Below are positions 1 to 12,030 of a stretch of 64,000 nt of DNA, in pieces. Origin of the DNA: Ooceraea biroi. Its lineage: Eukaryota; Arthropoda; Insecta; Hymenoptera; Formicidae. The first letter of the stretch is position 1; each line of letters opens with the position of its first letter. Location of the stretch: contig NC_039513.1 of NCBI RefSeq assembly GCF_003672135.1, positions 8,308,833-8,372,832 on the forward strand, given 5' to 3'. The position numbers were made by a program, and so were the translations under genes. The notes under the pieces were generated by a model. That model worked only from the letters and a program-made list of their open reading frames with translations. It was not told the origin of the DNA and ran no database searches.

Positions 1-327
1 CGTCGCGCGCTACCAAGTAGCTTATCCGGAATTTTACGTTAAATTCATGTCAAATAAACTTTTGATTACAATATTTCAGGAACTAAAGACGTACTGAAAA
101 ATCTAACGATACTTTTATAACATAATGTGGATGCAAGCTTTCGATTGCGACCACTTCGAAAAAAATTGGTGCACTCCATCCTCAGATACCGTAATCGTAT
201 GCAACACTTGTGACGTTTCATTCTTCTCCAGATTCAGGTTCAGACTCACGTACGTACGCTCGCACGCACACAAGCAAAGCGAGTTTGTCCCTAAAGGCGC
301 GTACACATACGTACGATAGGTTCACGT
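1..327. other. Left flank, no gene recognised
   Basis: Short overlapping ORFs occur on both strands (about 60-75 codons), but none has a recognisable domain or convincing composition. The stretch leads directly into the minisatellite that starts at 328. Confidence 0.5.
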
Positions 328-1429
328 CGCCGGACGGCGACGGCGTAAGAGACGCCGGCGCAGCAGAGGCGCCAGCGTTTCAGAGGCGCCGGCACAGCAG
401 AGGCGCCTGCGTTTCGGAGGCGCTAGCGTTTTAGAGGCGCCAGTGTAGCTGCGCCAGTGTTTCAGAGGCGCCAGTGTAGCTGCGCCAGCGTTTCAGAGGC
501 GCCAGTGTAGCTGCGCCTGCGTTTCGGAGGCGCCAGCGTAGCTGCGCCAGCGTTTCAGAGGCGCCAGTGTAGCTGCGCCAGCGTTTCAGAGGCGCTAGCG
601 TTTCAGAGGCGCCAGCGTAGCTGCGCCAGCGTTTCAGAGGCGTCAGCGTAGCTGCGCCTGCGTTTCGGAGGCGCCAGCGTAGCTGCGCCAGCGTTTCAGA
701 GGCGCCAGTGTAGCTGCGCCTGCGTTTCGGAGGCGCCAGTGTAGCTGCGCCTGCGTTTCGGAGGCGCCAGCGTAGCTGCGCCAGCGTTTCAGAGGCGCCA
801 GTGTAGCTGCGCCAGCGTTTCAGAGGCGCTAGCGTTTCAGAGGCGCCAGCGTAGCTGCGCCAGCGTTTCAGAGGCGTCAGTGTAGCTGCGCCTGCGTTTC
901 AGAGGCGCCAGTGTAGCTGCGCCTGCGTTTCGGAGGCGCCAGCGTAGCTGCGCCAGCGTTTCAGAGGCGCCAGTGTAGCTGCGCCAGCGTTTCAGAGGCG
1001 CTAGCGTTTCAGAGGCGCCAGCGTAGCTGCGCCAGCGTTTCAGAGGCGTCAGCGTAGCTGCGCCTGCGTTTCGGAGGCGCCAGCGTAGCTGCGCCAGCGT
1101 TTCAGAGGCGCCAGTGTAGCTGCGCCTGCGTTTCGGAGGCGCCAGCGTAGCTGCGCCAGTGTTTCAGAGGCGCCAGTGTAGCTGCGCCAGCGTTTCAGAG
1201 GCGCCAGTGTAGCTGCGCCAGTGGTTCAGAGGCACCAGTGTAGCTGCGCCAGCGTTTCAGAGGCGCTAGCGTTTCAGAGGCGCCAGCGTAGCTGCGCCAG
1301 TGTTTCAGAGGCGCCAGCATTTCAGAGGCGCCAGCGTAGCTGCGCCAGCGTTTCAGACGCGCGGCGCAGCAGAGGCGCCGGCGTTTCAGAGGCGCCAGCT
1401 TTTCAGAGGACGGCGCCGGACGGCGACGG
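328..1429. repeat. GC-rich minisatellite with higher-order structure
   Basis: About 1.1 kb of tandem sequence is built from two short modules: a 17-mer of the type GCGCCAGCGTTTCAGAG and a 14-mer of the type GCGCCAGTGTAGCT. They often combine into 31-bp units. Variants (GCGCTAGCG, GCGTCAGCG, GCGCCTGCGTTTCGGAG) recur in the same order at about 592, 826, 996 and 1262, which suggests higher-order repeats of roughly 170-265 bp. The same 16-mer, CGCCGGACGGCGACGG, stands at both edges (328-343 and 1414-1429). Short ORFs across the array are periodic by-products. Array limits are approximate, because the first and last modules are degenerate. Confidence 0.9.
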
Positions 1430-2038
1430 GGACGACGTTGCACCACGTCGACGACGACGACGTTGCACGACAATATCCAATCCAATAAGTTCATTCAAGC
1501 GACGTGGTAGCGAACAAAACAAAAGTATCGGTATACAACACTTGTACCCGCAATATCCATAGAAAATAAAAAACTCTTTCAGAGATAACTAACAGACTGA
1601 TATCTCTCTTCCTTTATCATTCTCCACTTATGCCCGGTTTCTTCATACCTCTCAATAGCTATCTTCCAGATAACTAAAAATTTATTTCTTCATTGAAACC
1701 TCTGATTACGTATTTAACGGATAGCTATTCTTCATACTACTCACTTTTGACACAAAGTGTCTAGAATGTTATTATAAATTACCATATTCTGTCGGGTTAC
1801 AAAGGTGAAGAAAACTGATTCTACGAGATATCTTTTGGATAAAGTTATCGAGAGGTGAAGAAATTGGGCCTTAGTACATTATGTATCGGATACAGTATTG
1901 CAGCATTAATCCAAACCGGTAAGATAGTATAAGATAAAAATACATCAATAATACTACTACATTTTTGTTAAAAGATAATTACAAAAAGCAATGAGATCAG
2001 TACGAAAACCTTATAAAGGTAAAAAAAAGTACGCCAAG
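1430..2038. other. AT-rich spacer, nothing recognised
   Basis: After the minisatellite, composition drops sharply to AT-rich sequence with short homopolymer runs. I see no coding signal and no clear terminal repeats. Confidence 0.5.
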
Positions 2039-2396
2039 TACATACAAAATCTCACTTTGTACGCAACAAAAAGTTTAAAATGCTTTTTATAAAAATCAAA
2101 ACTAAATATGAAATCAATAGTTAACTAGCCAAGTACCGCAGTGGTCATGTCAATTGATATGCAATATGAAATAATTTAAAAGTTTTCAATCAGATTACAC
2201 AGAGACACGGGCACACCAAGTACTTCAATGTCGTCATGTGATAAGAGAGTATGCATGGAAAACATTTGGATAAAATACTCAAACTGAATTGCTTCGAGGT
2301 ACTTGGCTAGTTAACTATTGATTTCATATTTAGTTTTGATTTTTATAAAAAGCATTTTAAACTTTTTGTTGCGTACAAGGTGAGATTTTGTATGTA
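2039..2396. mobile_element. MITE-like element with ~99-bp inverted repeats
   Basis: Arms at 2039-2137 and 2298-2396 are almost perfect inverted copies. The outer end reads TACATACAAAATCTCAC, and the inner end reads GGTACTTGGCTAG on the right arm. They enclose about 160 bp of unrelated AT-rich sequence. There is no ORF. The target duplication is unclear, so the outer limits may be off by a few bases. It is most simply a non-autonomous DNA transposon of unknown superfamily. Confidence 0.7.
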
Positions 2397-3194
2397 TATC
2401 GTATTTGTGAGAATATCGAGTAGTTCGACCCTCGCCAGTATCCTCGATATTTTTCAACCAGAACTCGCGCGAAGCAGGCCGGCGTCCGCGAGTCTTCTCT
2501 CGCGATGATCGCGACGAATAGAGGTCAGTGTGCGCGACACACTTCCGCTCGGATTACAGTTACGAAAAGCGCGGTACCGATGAGCAGGCCCGCGTTTTTC
2601 ATTCGTAACGGCGGATCATTGTTACGCAATTCGCCGCGTAGCGGTCCATCTTCGAGAGGCCCGCGAAAAGTGGCACGCCATATGCGCGGCGGGCGCATAT
2701 GGCGAACAACATACATACAGCCAGTCAGGTCATTTATAGCCGGCGTCGAGTCATACCTCGATACCTGTAATAATCACGGTATTAACTGTTACGCGCGTCT
2801 TTGTAATTAGGGGACGACATCGAGTCGGATACATCGCGGCGAACATAGATCGGTGAGAAATCCAGCGGCTTGCGATCCCGCGCATTCCAGTTTGCAGGTC
2901 GCCAAAGGTGTATCGAAGGTCACGCTGTTACTGGTCACGGTCGAATTCGACGTGAAATCTTAAATTACCGGAGCGGTAATTGGTCCCGGAGGATGCGTAA
3001 CGCGCCACCGTTAATTGCATGGGCAAACATCGTGCTCATAATTCGGCTGCCGATCGATTCCCTCGATAAATTGATTGTGCCGGTTTTTCCGAGTCTTTTC
3101 CAAGAGATGAAAAATCCAACGTTCGAATTAAACTAGATTCGAATTAACTAAACAATAAGACACTAGCCCTAGTATATCCCACCCAAATAAACTA
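2397..3194. other. Intergenic sequence upstream of mariner copy
   Basis: GC-richer sequence with several short ORFs (for example 2505-2810 and 2870-3136, plus strand). None shows a domain, and they look like chance ORFs in CpG-rich DNA. No further feature is supported. Confidence 0.45.
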
Positions 3195-4481
3195 TTGAGT
3201 TGGCCAAAAAGTAATTGCGTTTTTTTCCAATAGATGGACATACATGTCTTGAGACGTAACTAACTTCATTCTAAACCGCAAATTCATTATGTAGGTTAAC
3301 AACTCACAGTTCAAGCTTGTTTTAGAAAAAGAAAGTACACGATTTCGTTAACAATTGTTTGTTTGCCGTCGATTTCAAAATGGAAAATCAAAAAGAACAT
3401 TTTCGTCATATTTTGTTTTATTACTTCCGAAAAGGGAAAAACGCTGTGCAAGCTCATAAAAAGTTATCTGATGTATATGGCGAAGATGCTTTAAACTGCG
3501 GCAGTGTCAAAATTGGTTTACTAAATTTCGATCTGGAGATTTTTATGTGAAAGATGCACCACGCTCAGGAAGGCCAATCGAAATTGATGATGACAAAATA
3601 AAGGCACTGATCGATTCGAATCGGCGTTTAACGACACGAGAGATTGCTGAGAATCTTAACATATCGAAATCGAGTGTTGAAAACCATTTAAAACGACTTG
3701 GATACATTAGTAAGCTCGATATTTCGGTACCACATGAGCTGAAAGAAATTCATCTCACTAAGCGTATTGACATCTGCGATTCTCTTTTGAAACGTGAGGA
3801 AAATGATCGATTTTTGAAACGTATGATAACAGGCGACGAAAAATCGATCGTCTACAACAACGTCAAACGAAAAAGATGGTGGAGCAAGCGTGATGAACCT
3901 GCTGAAAGCACTTGAAAAGCAGATATTCACCAAAGAAAGATTATGCTGTCAGTCTGGTGGGACTTTAAAGGTATTGTGTATTTTGAGCTGCTTGCAAGGA
4001 ATCAAACCATTAATTCAGACGTATACTGTCGTCAACTGGATAAATTAAATGATGCCATCAAACAGAAACGTCGAGAATTGGTGAATCGCAAAGGTGTTGT
4101 GTTTCACCATGATAACGCTAGACCACGTACAAGTTTGGTCACTCGTCAAAAATTGTTGCAGCTTGAATGGGATGTGTTACCACATCCACCATATTCGCCA
4201 GACCTGGCACCATCAGATTACCATTTGTTTCGTTCTTTACAAAACGCCTTGAATGGTAAAACCTTTACTGCCGATGAGGATATCAAATCGTTCTTGGAAT
4301 TGTTTTTTGCTGAAAAAGATAAGAACTTTTTTGAGCGCGGAATCATGAAGTTGCCTGAAAAATGGCAAAAGATAATCAAACAAAATGGACAATATATTGT
4401 TTAATAAAGTTTTTGTTTCCCATGAAAAATTCGCCTTTTATTTATATAAAAAAAAACGCAATTACTTTTTGGCCAACCCAA
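3195..4481 (+). mobile_element. Mariner element, full length but disabled (copy 1)
   Basis: The 1,287-bp element is flanked by TA at 3193-3194 and 4482-4483. Inverted ends of about 30 bp begin TTGAGTTGGCCAAAAAGTAA on the left and TTGGGTTGGCCAAAAAGTAA on the inverted right. Length, TA target and the transposase remnant identify a Tc1/mariner-superfamily mariner. It carries the same reading-frame lesions as the inverted copy at 12031-13314, although the two lie in different target sites. Confidence 0.95.
3380..4404 (+). pseudogene. Mariner transposase, broken by frameshift and stop
   Basis: The ATG at 3380 starts a mariner transposase (HTH DNA-binding region, then a DD34D catalytic domain that cuts and joins at TA). 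The frame is lost at about 3495: residues up to GEDALN are in one frame and the RQCQNWF-type segment continues in another. An in-frame TGA at 3913-3915 follows PAEST, and the frame then stays open to TAA at 4402-4404. Visible catalytic motifs are TGDEK, HDNARPR and PSDYH, so the three aspartates are still encoded. Two breaks mean no full-length protein can be made from this copy. Confidence 0.93.
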
Positions 4482-7400
4482 TAGATTCGAAATAAACTAG
4501 ATAGAAAATTCGAACGAGTCAGAGATTCAAGAATCTGGAGGAGGATTTTAGCCTGGGACGCGTGAAACAACGAGCATTGTTAAATCCCACGACCTCCTCG
4601 CAGCTGGTGATTGCTAACTATACTTGGACTATTGCTAAAAAATAAGGAAATTGCGTAAGAAATTTTCAACCTTGACCGTTTTCGAGATAAATCATTTATA
4701 GTCACGAAACGTGAAATCACGTCGAGTGAAACGAGAACAAAATTATCAAAATGATCACGATTGGCTCATCCAACTGCCGGGCTCTAATCGTCTCCGTTTC
4801 ATCGCGCGAACTCTGAGCGCGCGGAAACGGAAGTCCCGCACGGCGGAGGGAAGAAGGCAGTTCTCGTCGCGGGCGGAAAGGAAGAAAAGGCTTGACGACT
4901 CCGAGGAGAGATTCCTGAGAGCACGCGAGCCTGCGCGATACAGTTTATTTGAACTGGGGATCCTGAAGTGGGGAGACACGCTCGGCGTTAGCGCTCCGCC
5001 GCGTCTCTGCGGTTTGCGAGCTTTAGTCGCGCGATCTCGTCCGGAGTGTCGGGGCGCACCTCGTCGCCGCTCCATTCGTAGCTACGCCTCGACCAATCGA
5101 TCGATCGTTCGATCGATGGATCGCTCGTATCGTGCCGAACATCCAACCCTTCGAGAAGAGCCGGGCCGATCCACCGGAAGTTCCCGGTTGAACCGAAAAT
5201 CGTCGGAATCTTGCGATCCTCCAACTGGTGACTTTAATATCTTTTTTTCAATGGTTCTTTTGCTTTCGATTGTTTTAATCAGAGTTTTTGAGAAGTCGCG
5301 TGAAATCCTTCTGGGGATATGGATCCCCGCGATCACGGAGTCCCAACACGTGCCTCGATCTCGTTAGCACGCGCGAGTGAGACGAATGCCTGTTGCGAGA
5401 GCAATTGCTTCTGGTGATTACCAAGCACGAAGCAGATTCGTCGAGTTTAGTCGACGACGTGAGCGTTAAGGATAATTACAGTGAACGGGATCGAATCTGG
5501 CCACCGTGTATCCACCGGAAATCGTCAGGCTGATGGATGTACGGTGCTCAAATTGGAGCATTGTGGCACTCGGAGCGGATTCTGTCGATGATGATGGTTG
5601 TCACTAGTTTCATGTGTCCTGGAACATGGAATAACGCAAAACACGGAATAGATATTTATTAAAAGGTAAAGATGAAGATGTGCAAACACATCTCGCATCG
5701 TAATACTAATTTTTCCCTCATTATATCAATCCTTTCAAATATTTTTCGAAATGACATAAAAGTTTGATTCTAGATAATGATTTCTCAGATTGTCATGTCA
5801 CTATTATATTGTCCTATATGAATGCGCGGAACGTTAATTGATGATTACCGCCGACTTCACCATTCGGCTGACGATACACTTTCACCACGCTAAACGGGAG
5901 CCTCCTCTCATTACGACCTCGCATTCCGCATTGCAAGCATAATTAAAAACCGCGCGGCTCGCTGTTCCCGTTGTCTAATTAATCGTCGTATTGTTAGAAA
6001 ATCGCGCGCAGCGCCGAATTACTTTCATAAGCCCGATTAACATCGCTCGCGGGATTACGATAAGTCCTCCGCAGGAAAATTACGTCAGGGACGTCCGCAG
6101 CAACGCCGCGTGGAAAACATAAAGCATTTCCAGCTCAGAATGGCCGCTAATGGGGGGAGCATTGCTAAATCTACACTTTCACCTCGCGCGATCCATTATG
6201 CACTCGACACTCTGCGGCGTGGCGTTTTAGCGTAAACCCGCGTGAATGCGGGCTTAATTACTCGTTATCGGGGATCCCCGCGTAGGCACTCGCGTCAGTT
6301 CCACTTGCGCTCGCAATAATACACGCGACGGAATGCGCGCTTTGACGCCTGTCGCACGTGACGAATCGTCCCACGTCTTTGAGCCGCGAACAATGCCGGA
6401 AGAACAAGAGCCTTCGGAGAGTGAAATCAGAAAGCCCCGAAAAGAAACCGTTCCGTCACAGCCGCCCGCGAGTTCCTTTCAAAGTTCAGTCGTTCTCCTT
6501 AAACTCGAACTGCGAACGTATCATACGTACATACACACAAGCATTGGACGAGGGGCGAGAAGGGGGGGAGAGTGCGATTTCTGAGGAAGATCGCGCGTAC
6601 GTACGAGCGGAATGGCAAGTACTCCCTCGCGTACAACGTGCATACTAACTGCAGCAGATCGCAAGACGAACGGGCGGCACAAAAAGCGTGGAAAAACGGG
6701 GAGCGAGGAGGGTGTCTATCAAGATGCGTAGCTCGACGCGTCATAGCCGGATGTCGTGCTAGTTCGCGATAGCTTTGTCACGGTCGCTTCGGGTCGCGGG
6801 CAATTAAAAGCCCATTACGCGGCGAGTCTCATAATGTTATCTTAGTTCGATAACGTTGTGCGTGCGAACCGGGGGTGGACCCGCGAGAGGACGGAGTCAC
6901 GGATTCGGAAGATGCAGGGGGAGGAACAAAAATGCTCGTTCGGTCTCGTGCGTATGCATGTTCGGATCGCGGATAACGTGGCCGGAGTCTTCGGCACATC
7001 GTGTCCATACATTTGCGGAATATTAATTCCCGTCATTCGTATACGCACGCAATATCGCGGCGAGTCCGTGCGTACCCGTGGAATGTCACGGGTGCAAGTC
7101 ACTCAGGAAAGTGCATTACGAGGGTGACAGCGCGCGCGTAAATAAATCATATTCCACTCGTCGCAGAGAGAGAAAGAGGGAGAGAGAGAAAGAGCCGCTA
7201 ACAGGCACGAATCATCGTTCCTAATTACGTGAAAATCCCGCGAGTGAATGCGTAAGAGGACGAGCCGCGGGGGTAGAAGGAGGAACTCGCAAGACAGAGA
7301 AAGTGCGGCGAGAGCGAGGGACGAGAGTGCGAGTGTAGCCGCTTTCGCGGTGGCCAGGGAAATCGACCGATGAAGCAAAGTCGCGGCGAAATCGAGGCTG

Positions 7401-8405
7401 AAAATTTCACCGAAAAATCATGCCGCGCGAAACAACCTCGATCGCCCACCGGGGCAAGGGTTGCTCATTATTAATCGACAGTCGACGTGCAATTAACGTT
7501 CCGCGATCAATCGTTCGCCGCTGCATCCTCCTCTGCCTCTCCCCCGCGCGATTTCTGCCGCGATCGCGACTTCAAAAGCGAGAGGCGACTTGCTCTCGCA
7601 AGTAGCAAAGCCGCTTCGCCATTCCGTCCACGTTTTCCCCCTTCCTCCTTTCGCGACACAGAGCCAGTCGCTCATCACCAAGACAAACACCGGTGGCGAC
7701 ACACTGGTATGCCATGGGGAGATAATCATCGTCATAAATTCGTCATCATCATCATCGTCGTCGTCGTCGCAGAACCCGAAGTGTAATCACTCATTAGCTC
7801 GCGCGCTTAGTTCGCCGCTGGCGCATCACTGTCAAGGTTGCGGTGTGCCGTGTGGAACGACCAATTTCAAGTCGGGGGTGGTTTGAGGGAGAGGGGGAAG
7901 GGGAGAGGAAATGCACTTTGCCCCGACGTCGTGGGGTGCATACCATTACGAACCGGAAACGCAGCTGGTTACTCGGGTTACTGCGGACGTCACCTCTTGC
8001 CTGCTTGCTTATTTGCTCGCTTGAATTCCTTGAAGCTTTCCGCGCTATAAATCAGTCGAAACTACGTTCGGGAGATAGGAGATTCCTGCGAAAGCGATTA
8101 GAAGCGATTATTCCTCTTTTGATCGACTTAACACGATTGTTTCTTCAATTTTAAGACGCAACTCCCTTTTATGAACGAGTCAATTATTTTGTACACCTTG
8201 TTTACACAGTGCCTGCGCGTTCACCGAGTGTGCGGACGGAAGTCGTCGATCTGATCGCTCCGAGGCGCTTTTGGAGCGGGAGGTTCCGATGCGGCAACGC
8301 GAAGCGTACATCGCGCGGACTGGTGGAGCGTGAGAGGAGTCGCGAGCAAGTTTTGGTGCTGAATACCGTGAGAGGGAGAAAGAGAGAGAAAGACACTGCG
8401 TCGCG
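4482..8405. other. Upstream region and probable 5' UTR/promoter of CABIT gene
   Basis: Nearly 4 kb of CpG-rich, non-repetitive sequence lies between the first mariner and the ATG at 8406. It should hold the promoter and 5' UTR of the CABIT-domain gene, but I cannot place a TATA box or transcription start with confidence. An open frame at 4711-5367 (plus) is arginine-rich, starts with GTG and has no recognisable domain. GA-rich simple sequence lies around 7160-7195. A TGA at 8331-8333, in frame with and upstream of the ATG at 8406, limits the CDS on this side. Confidence 0.5.
7741..7770. repeat. Trinucleotide microsatellite
   Basis: Ten triplets of CAT/CGT type in a row (TCATCATCATCATCGTCGTC region). 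A simple repeat upstream of the CABIT gene; not obviously coding. Confidence 0.85.
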
Positions 8406-8718
8406 ATGTCGTCGACTGGTGAATTTTCGACTTTGTCGAGCGGCGAGGCCACCGGAACCGGCGAGGACTCGCTGCCGAGCTCGAGGGAGGCGACCGCAGA
8501 GGCGGCAGGTTCCGGCGGTGGTTTCATGCCATTGCGCGAGTTCCTGGACAGATTCTCACTGCCGAGAGTGGTCAGGGTCGAAGGTGCCGGTGGAAGGCCG
8601 ATACTGCTGTACAAGCAACAGCAGAGATCGCTGAGAGTCACGGCGACGCTGCTGATGCATCGTTACCGTCACGACGTCAAAGTGGGGCCGGAAATAGTCA
8701 TCCCGGAAGGCTACCCCG
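8406..8718 (+). CDS. CABIT-domain gene, exon 1 (residues 1-105)
   Basis: The ATG at 8406 is the first in frame after an upstream stop (TGA 8331-8333). The first ~35 residues are Ser/Thr/Gly/Glu-rich and probably disordered. The CABIT-like fold begins near residue 41 with MPLREFLDRFSLPRVVRV and continues through GPEIVIPEGYPG. The exon ends CCCCG before donor GTAAGT at 8719, leaving phase 1. A reading frame of 153 codons on the opposite strand (8180-8641) is a shadow. The exon is separated from exon 2 by a 45-kb intron that holds most of the window's transposons. Confidence 0.9.
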
Positions 8719-8866
8719 GTAAGTACGACCTCAGGTACCGCGCCGTGTGTTTGCCTGCACTCTTTCGCGCTTATCCTCGTAAGCGGACTCAGCAGGGACT
8801 TATCTTTCTCCGTCAAGCAAATATTAGCCGTGTGTGTGTGGAGATACGATTTCCTTCAAAGTTTTA

Positions 8867-10152
8867 TTGGGTCATTAAGTATGAAACTTTACAAATGTAA
8901 AAGCGCCATCTTTAACATTTGTTATCTCAAATTTGGCGCCAGACGTCAGTATCAGGTTAGGTTAGTGTGATAGATGTATGTTCGCTCTTCAAATGTCATA
9001 TTTGTTTGTTCAAATATCTTCATTAGTTTTATTGGTGGATTCTTTTTTATAGAACTATGGAAAAGTCCAAAATTCGTGTGATTTATGAATATGAGTTCCG
9101 CCGTGGAACCACAGTGTCGGAGACAGCTCGTAATATCAACGCTGTATTTGGTGAAGGTTCAACTACTAAAGCAACGGTGGGCAATTGGTTCAAAAACTTC
9201 AGAAATGAAGATTTCAGCCTCGCTAATGAGCCACGTGGAAGACTAAAGACGAAGGTGGATAATGATCACTTGAGAGCCGTAGTAGAGTCCGATCCATCTC
9301 AAAGTACGCGTGAATTGACATCGATATTCAATGTTTCCATACCCACCATATTGGTTCATTTAGCTGCAATTGGTAAGATAAAGAAGTTGGACAAATGGGT
9401 CCTGTACGAATTGACCGATGCGCAGTAGGCGCAACGTCTAGAGGCTTCACTTTCTTTGCTTTCCCGTCACAAAAATGAATCTTTTTTTAATCGAATTGTC
9501 ACCTGCGATGAAAAGTGGATACTCTACGACAATCGTAAACGCTCACATCAGTGGTTGAACGCTGATGAACCACCGAGACATCGCGCGAAACCCAACATTA
9601 CACAGAAGAAGCTTATGGTGACTGTTTGGTGGTCCAGGTCAGGTGTTATCTACTACAACTTTATGAAACCTGGTACATCGATAACGGCTGAAGTATATTG
9701 CAAGCAACTGGACGAAATGATGCAACAACTTGCTATTAAACAACCGAAATTGGTCAATCGGTCAATGCCAATCCTGTTGCATGATAATGCTCGACCGCAC
9801 ACTGCACGACTGACCGTGGCAAAGCTACGGGAGTTGGAATTGCAAACTCTCCGTCATCCACCATATTCACCAGATCTATCACCTACCGACTATCACTTCT
9901 TCCGGAATTTGGACAACTTGTTGGTGGGAAAATTCTTCAATTCTCAACAGGCAGTCGAAACAGCCTTCCGCGACTTCATCGATTCCCGTACTCCTGGCTT
10001 CTATAGTAGAGGCATAGACCAACTACCACTAAAATGGCAGAAGTGTGTAGATAACATGGGCGCATACTTCGATTGAAAATAAATCATGTCCATGTGCCAA
10101 AAAATGCAAAAGTTTATGTTCTATTTGTAAAGTTTCATACTTAATGACGCAA
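8867..10152 (+). mobile_element. Mariner element close to Hsmar1 type (cecropia-like), near-intact
   Basis: The 1,286-bp element is flanked by TA at 8865-8866 and 10153-10154. Its ~30-bp inverted ends start TTGGGTCATTAAGTATGAAA (left) and TTGCGTCATTAAGTATGAAA (right, inverted). It is inserted on the sense strand in the first 150 bp of intron 1 of the CABIT gene. The transposase frame is broken by one stop only. Confidence 0.95.
9057..10076 (+). pseudogene. Mariner transposase (Hsmar1-like) with a single amber stop
   Basis: The ATG at 9057 opens a 340-codon frame to TGA at 10074-10076. It is interrupted only by TAG at 9426-9428, just after the N-terminal HTH part (residue 123). The visible order is N-terminal HTH region, the linker motif KLDKWVLYELTDAQ (mariner WVPHEL position), then the DD34D catalytic domain with VTCDEKW, LLHDNARPHTA and PTDYHFF, so all three aspartates are present. 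Overall wording is close to the human Hsmar1/SETMAR transposase, which places it in or near the cecropia subfamily. The size is normal. As written it makes only the DNA-binding fragment. Confidence 0.95.
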
Positions 10153-11008
10153 TAGTTTCGATAAAAAATGGACGAGGGTATAAGTTCTTATTTCTGTCAT
10201 CACCGTCTGAGATACTACTTGCAAGGCGATTAGATAGAAACGCGGCTAATGAATGGCAAATCGCGCGAATACGCTGCGTGCCATCAATGCCGCCCGCCGC
10301 ATTCCGGCTTTTGACTCGACGTATCGATCACGTCGTGCGCGATGATCGATCGTGCCCGCGGAATCGTATCGGGGACCTGATCTGGAATTAAAACGATCGC
10401 GGCGCGTTGCGTAAGAGCATGTGCGCAAAGGCAGTCTCACAATCGATCGAGGACTGACCGGAAAGGGATTTACAAATGCGTCTCTGTTCCCCAGAAGATC
10501 TCTGAAAGTGTTATTTACGACATTATTCGGGGTGCCACGACAATTTATTCGCGGTGCTTCGATCGCCCGACTGATCGCAAGATAACGGTAGACTGAGAAT
10601 TCGAAATCGTATTTTCTGTTATTTATTTCGCGGCACGAGCGATTCGCTTGCGACATCGTCGAGATTTTCTCGAGGATCGAGGTGTATACACGCGCACGTT
10701 TCCCCGTTTATTTATCCACGCCTAGCTGCGTGCATATGTAACCAGATTGTAGCAGGCATGCTGGTGATTTAACTTAAGCCCGCAGAAAGAAAGTAACAGA
10801 TGATTGTGGGTGGCAGTGGTGGTTTAACAATGAAACCATGCTCACGCTGCCGGACGAACGGAGAACAACGTGAACCGTACTCGAGTCTGATCAACGGCAG
10901 CGTTAATAACAACTCGACATGAAATTAAAACGAAATGCACACATATACACATAAATATAGATGACTGCAGAATGGCGAACGTGTTTTTCCCAAGAACGTG
11001 TCAAGGTG
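10153..11008. other. Intron 1 sequence, nothing recognised
   Basis: Unique CpG-rich intron sequence. A 136-codon frame on the minus strand (10246-10656) has no known motif and is treated as chance. Confidence 0.5.
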
Positions 11009-11168
11009 CACTGAGAAAAATTTTTCATCGGATAAACCGATTAAATAGTTTTCCGATTACCTTCATCGGATATGTCCGATCATTTTCCTTTATCTTTTAT
11101 GCACTTTAATCGGATATATCCGTTTGTTACTATGTAATCGGTTTATCCGATGAAAATGTTTCTCAGTG
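11009..11168. mobile_element. Short hairpin MITE (160 bp)
   Basis: The two halves are inverted copies: it opens CACTGAGAAA and closes TTTCTCAGTG. The internal motif ATCGGATAAACCGATT is mirrored by AATCGGTTTATCCGAT, and TCGGATAT recurs in both arms. The target duplication is not clear (GGTG/TGGTG are the adjacent bases). It is a small non-autonomous DNA element of unknown family. Confidence 0.7.
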
Positions 11169-12030
11169 TGGTGGACGCTTGATTTGTAAACTGGATATCT
11201 CGGGCGATCGGATGGATACGCGTCGCGTTCTCTCCGCAGCGAGATAATTATCTCGCTATTTACATCCGTTAATGCCTGCTTTTTATGCGTCCGCGAAATC
11301 AGGTATTACATCGGGTACAAGGCGCGACGGCGTGGCGTCGTGACACGGCGAGGACCATTCGTCAGGTATTACTCAACGCGCGGGAACACGGCCTCGCGGT
11401 AATCTGCATAGGAACGTTTCAATTTCCTCGGCGCGGCGTATATCCACACGTACAGGTCGTTGCATCTGCCACGCCGGCAACCGCGATTTCTCACGGCCGT
11501 AATCGCGCGAGTGCTCGCGCGTTAGCGTGCGCTCGCCCGGCGCCGGTTCGTAGCTCTCGCTGCGGCAAGAAACGAGCGAGCGAGCGTCGGCCTATAAATA
11601 GTGGGAGGAAAGTATGAGGTAACGTGCGGCATAGAACGTGCCGCGAATTATAATTTAATAGCGCCCCGGCTCGTAACAGCCGGGCCGCGAGTGCGGGAGT
11701 GCCCGCTCTCGCGCTCGTCGCATCGCGTCGTGTCGCAAAATCCACGTGGCGATGAAAATCTCCGGTCACAGCGAGGAAAGCAAGAAGACTGAAGAGGAAA
11801 ATGCGCGACCCCGAGGAGACGAACGGTACGGTATTATTCAGCGAGCCGAACGGGTAGGTGGTCAGTGATATACGGCCGAGAGAATGACACCATGCTGATA
11901 TTAGCATAACGCCTGACGATACTCGTCTCGATGGTCCTCCGTGAATTACAAATGCGTGGCGTGGGATGGAGAATCACGTCGACGAGCACGACAACGACGC
12001 GCGACGATTCGATGGCTGGTATCAATAATA
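11169..12030. other. Intron 1 sequence, nothing recognised
   Basis: GC-rich unique sequence with overlapping chance ORFs on both strands (for example 11285-11617 plus and 11491-11907 minus). No domain, splice pattern or repeat can be supported. Confidence 0.5.

Noticed and set aside
1195..1562. ORFs on both strands across the minisatellite (about 100 codons each)
   Set aside because: They follow from the repeat period and GC content; no start context and no continuation outside the array.
4711..5367. 218-codon plus-strand ORF upstream of the CABIT gene
   Set aside because: GTG start, arginine/serine-rich in a CpG-rich region where the other frames are also open, no domain; more likely promoter or 5' UTR sequence.
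10246..10656. 136-codon minus-strand ORF
   Set aside because: No recognisable motif and no splice or poly(A) context; open frames of this size are common in this composition.
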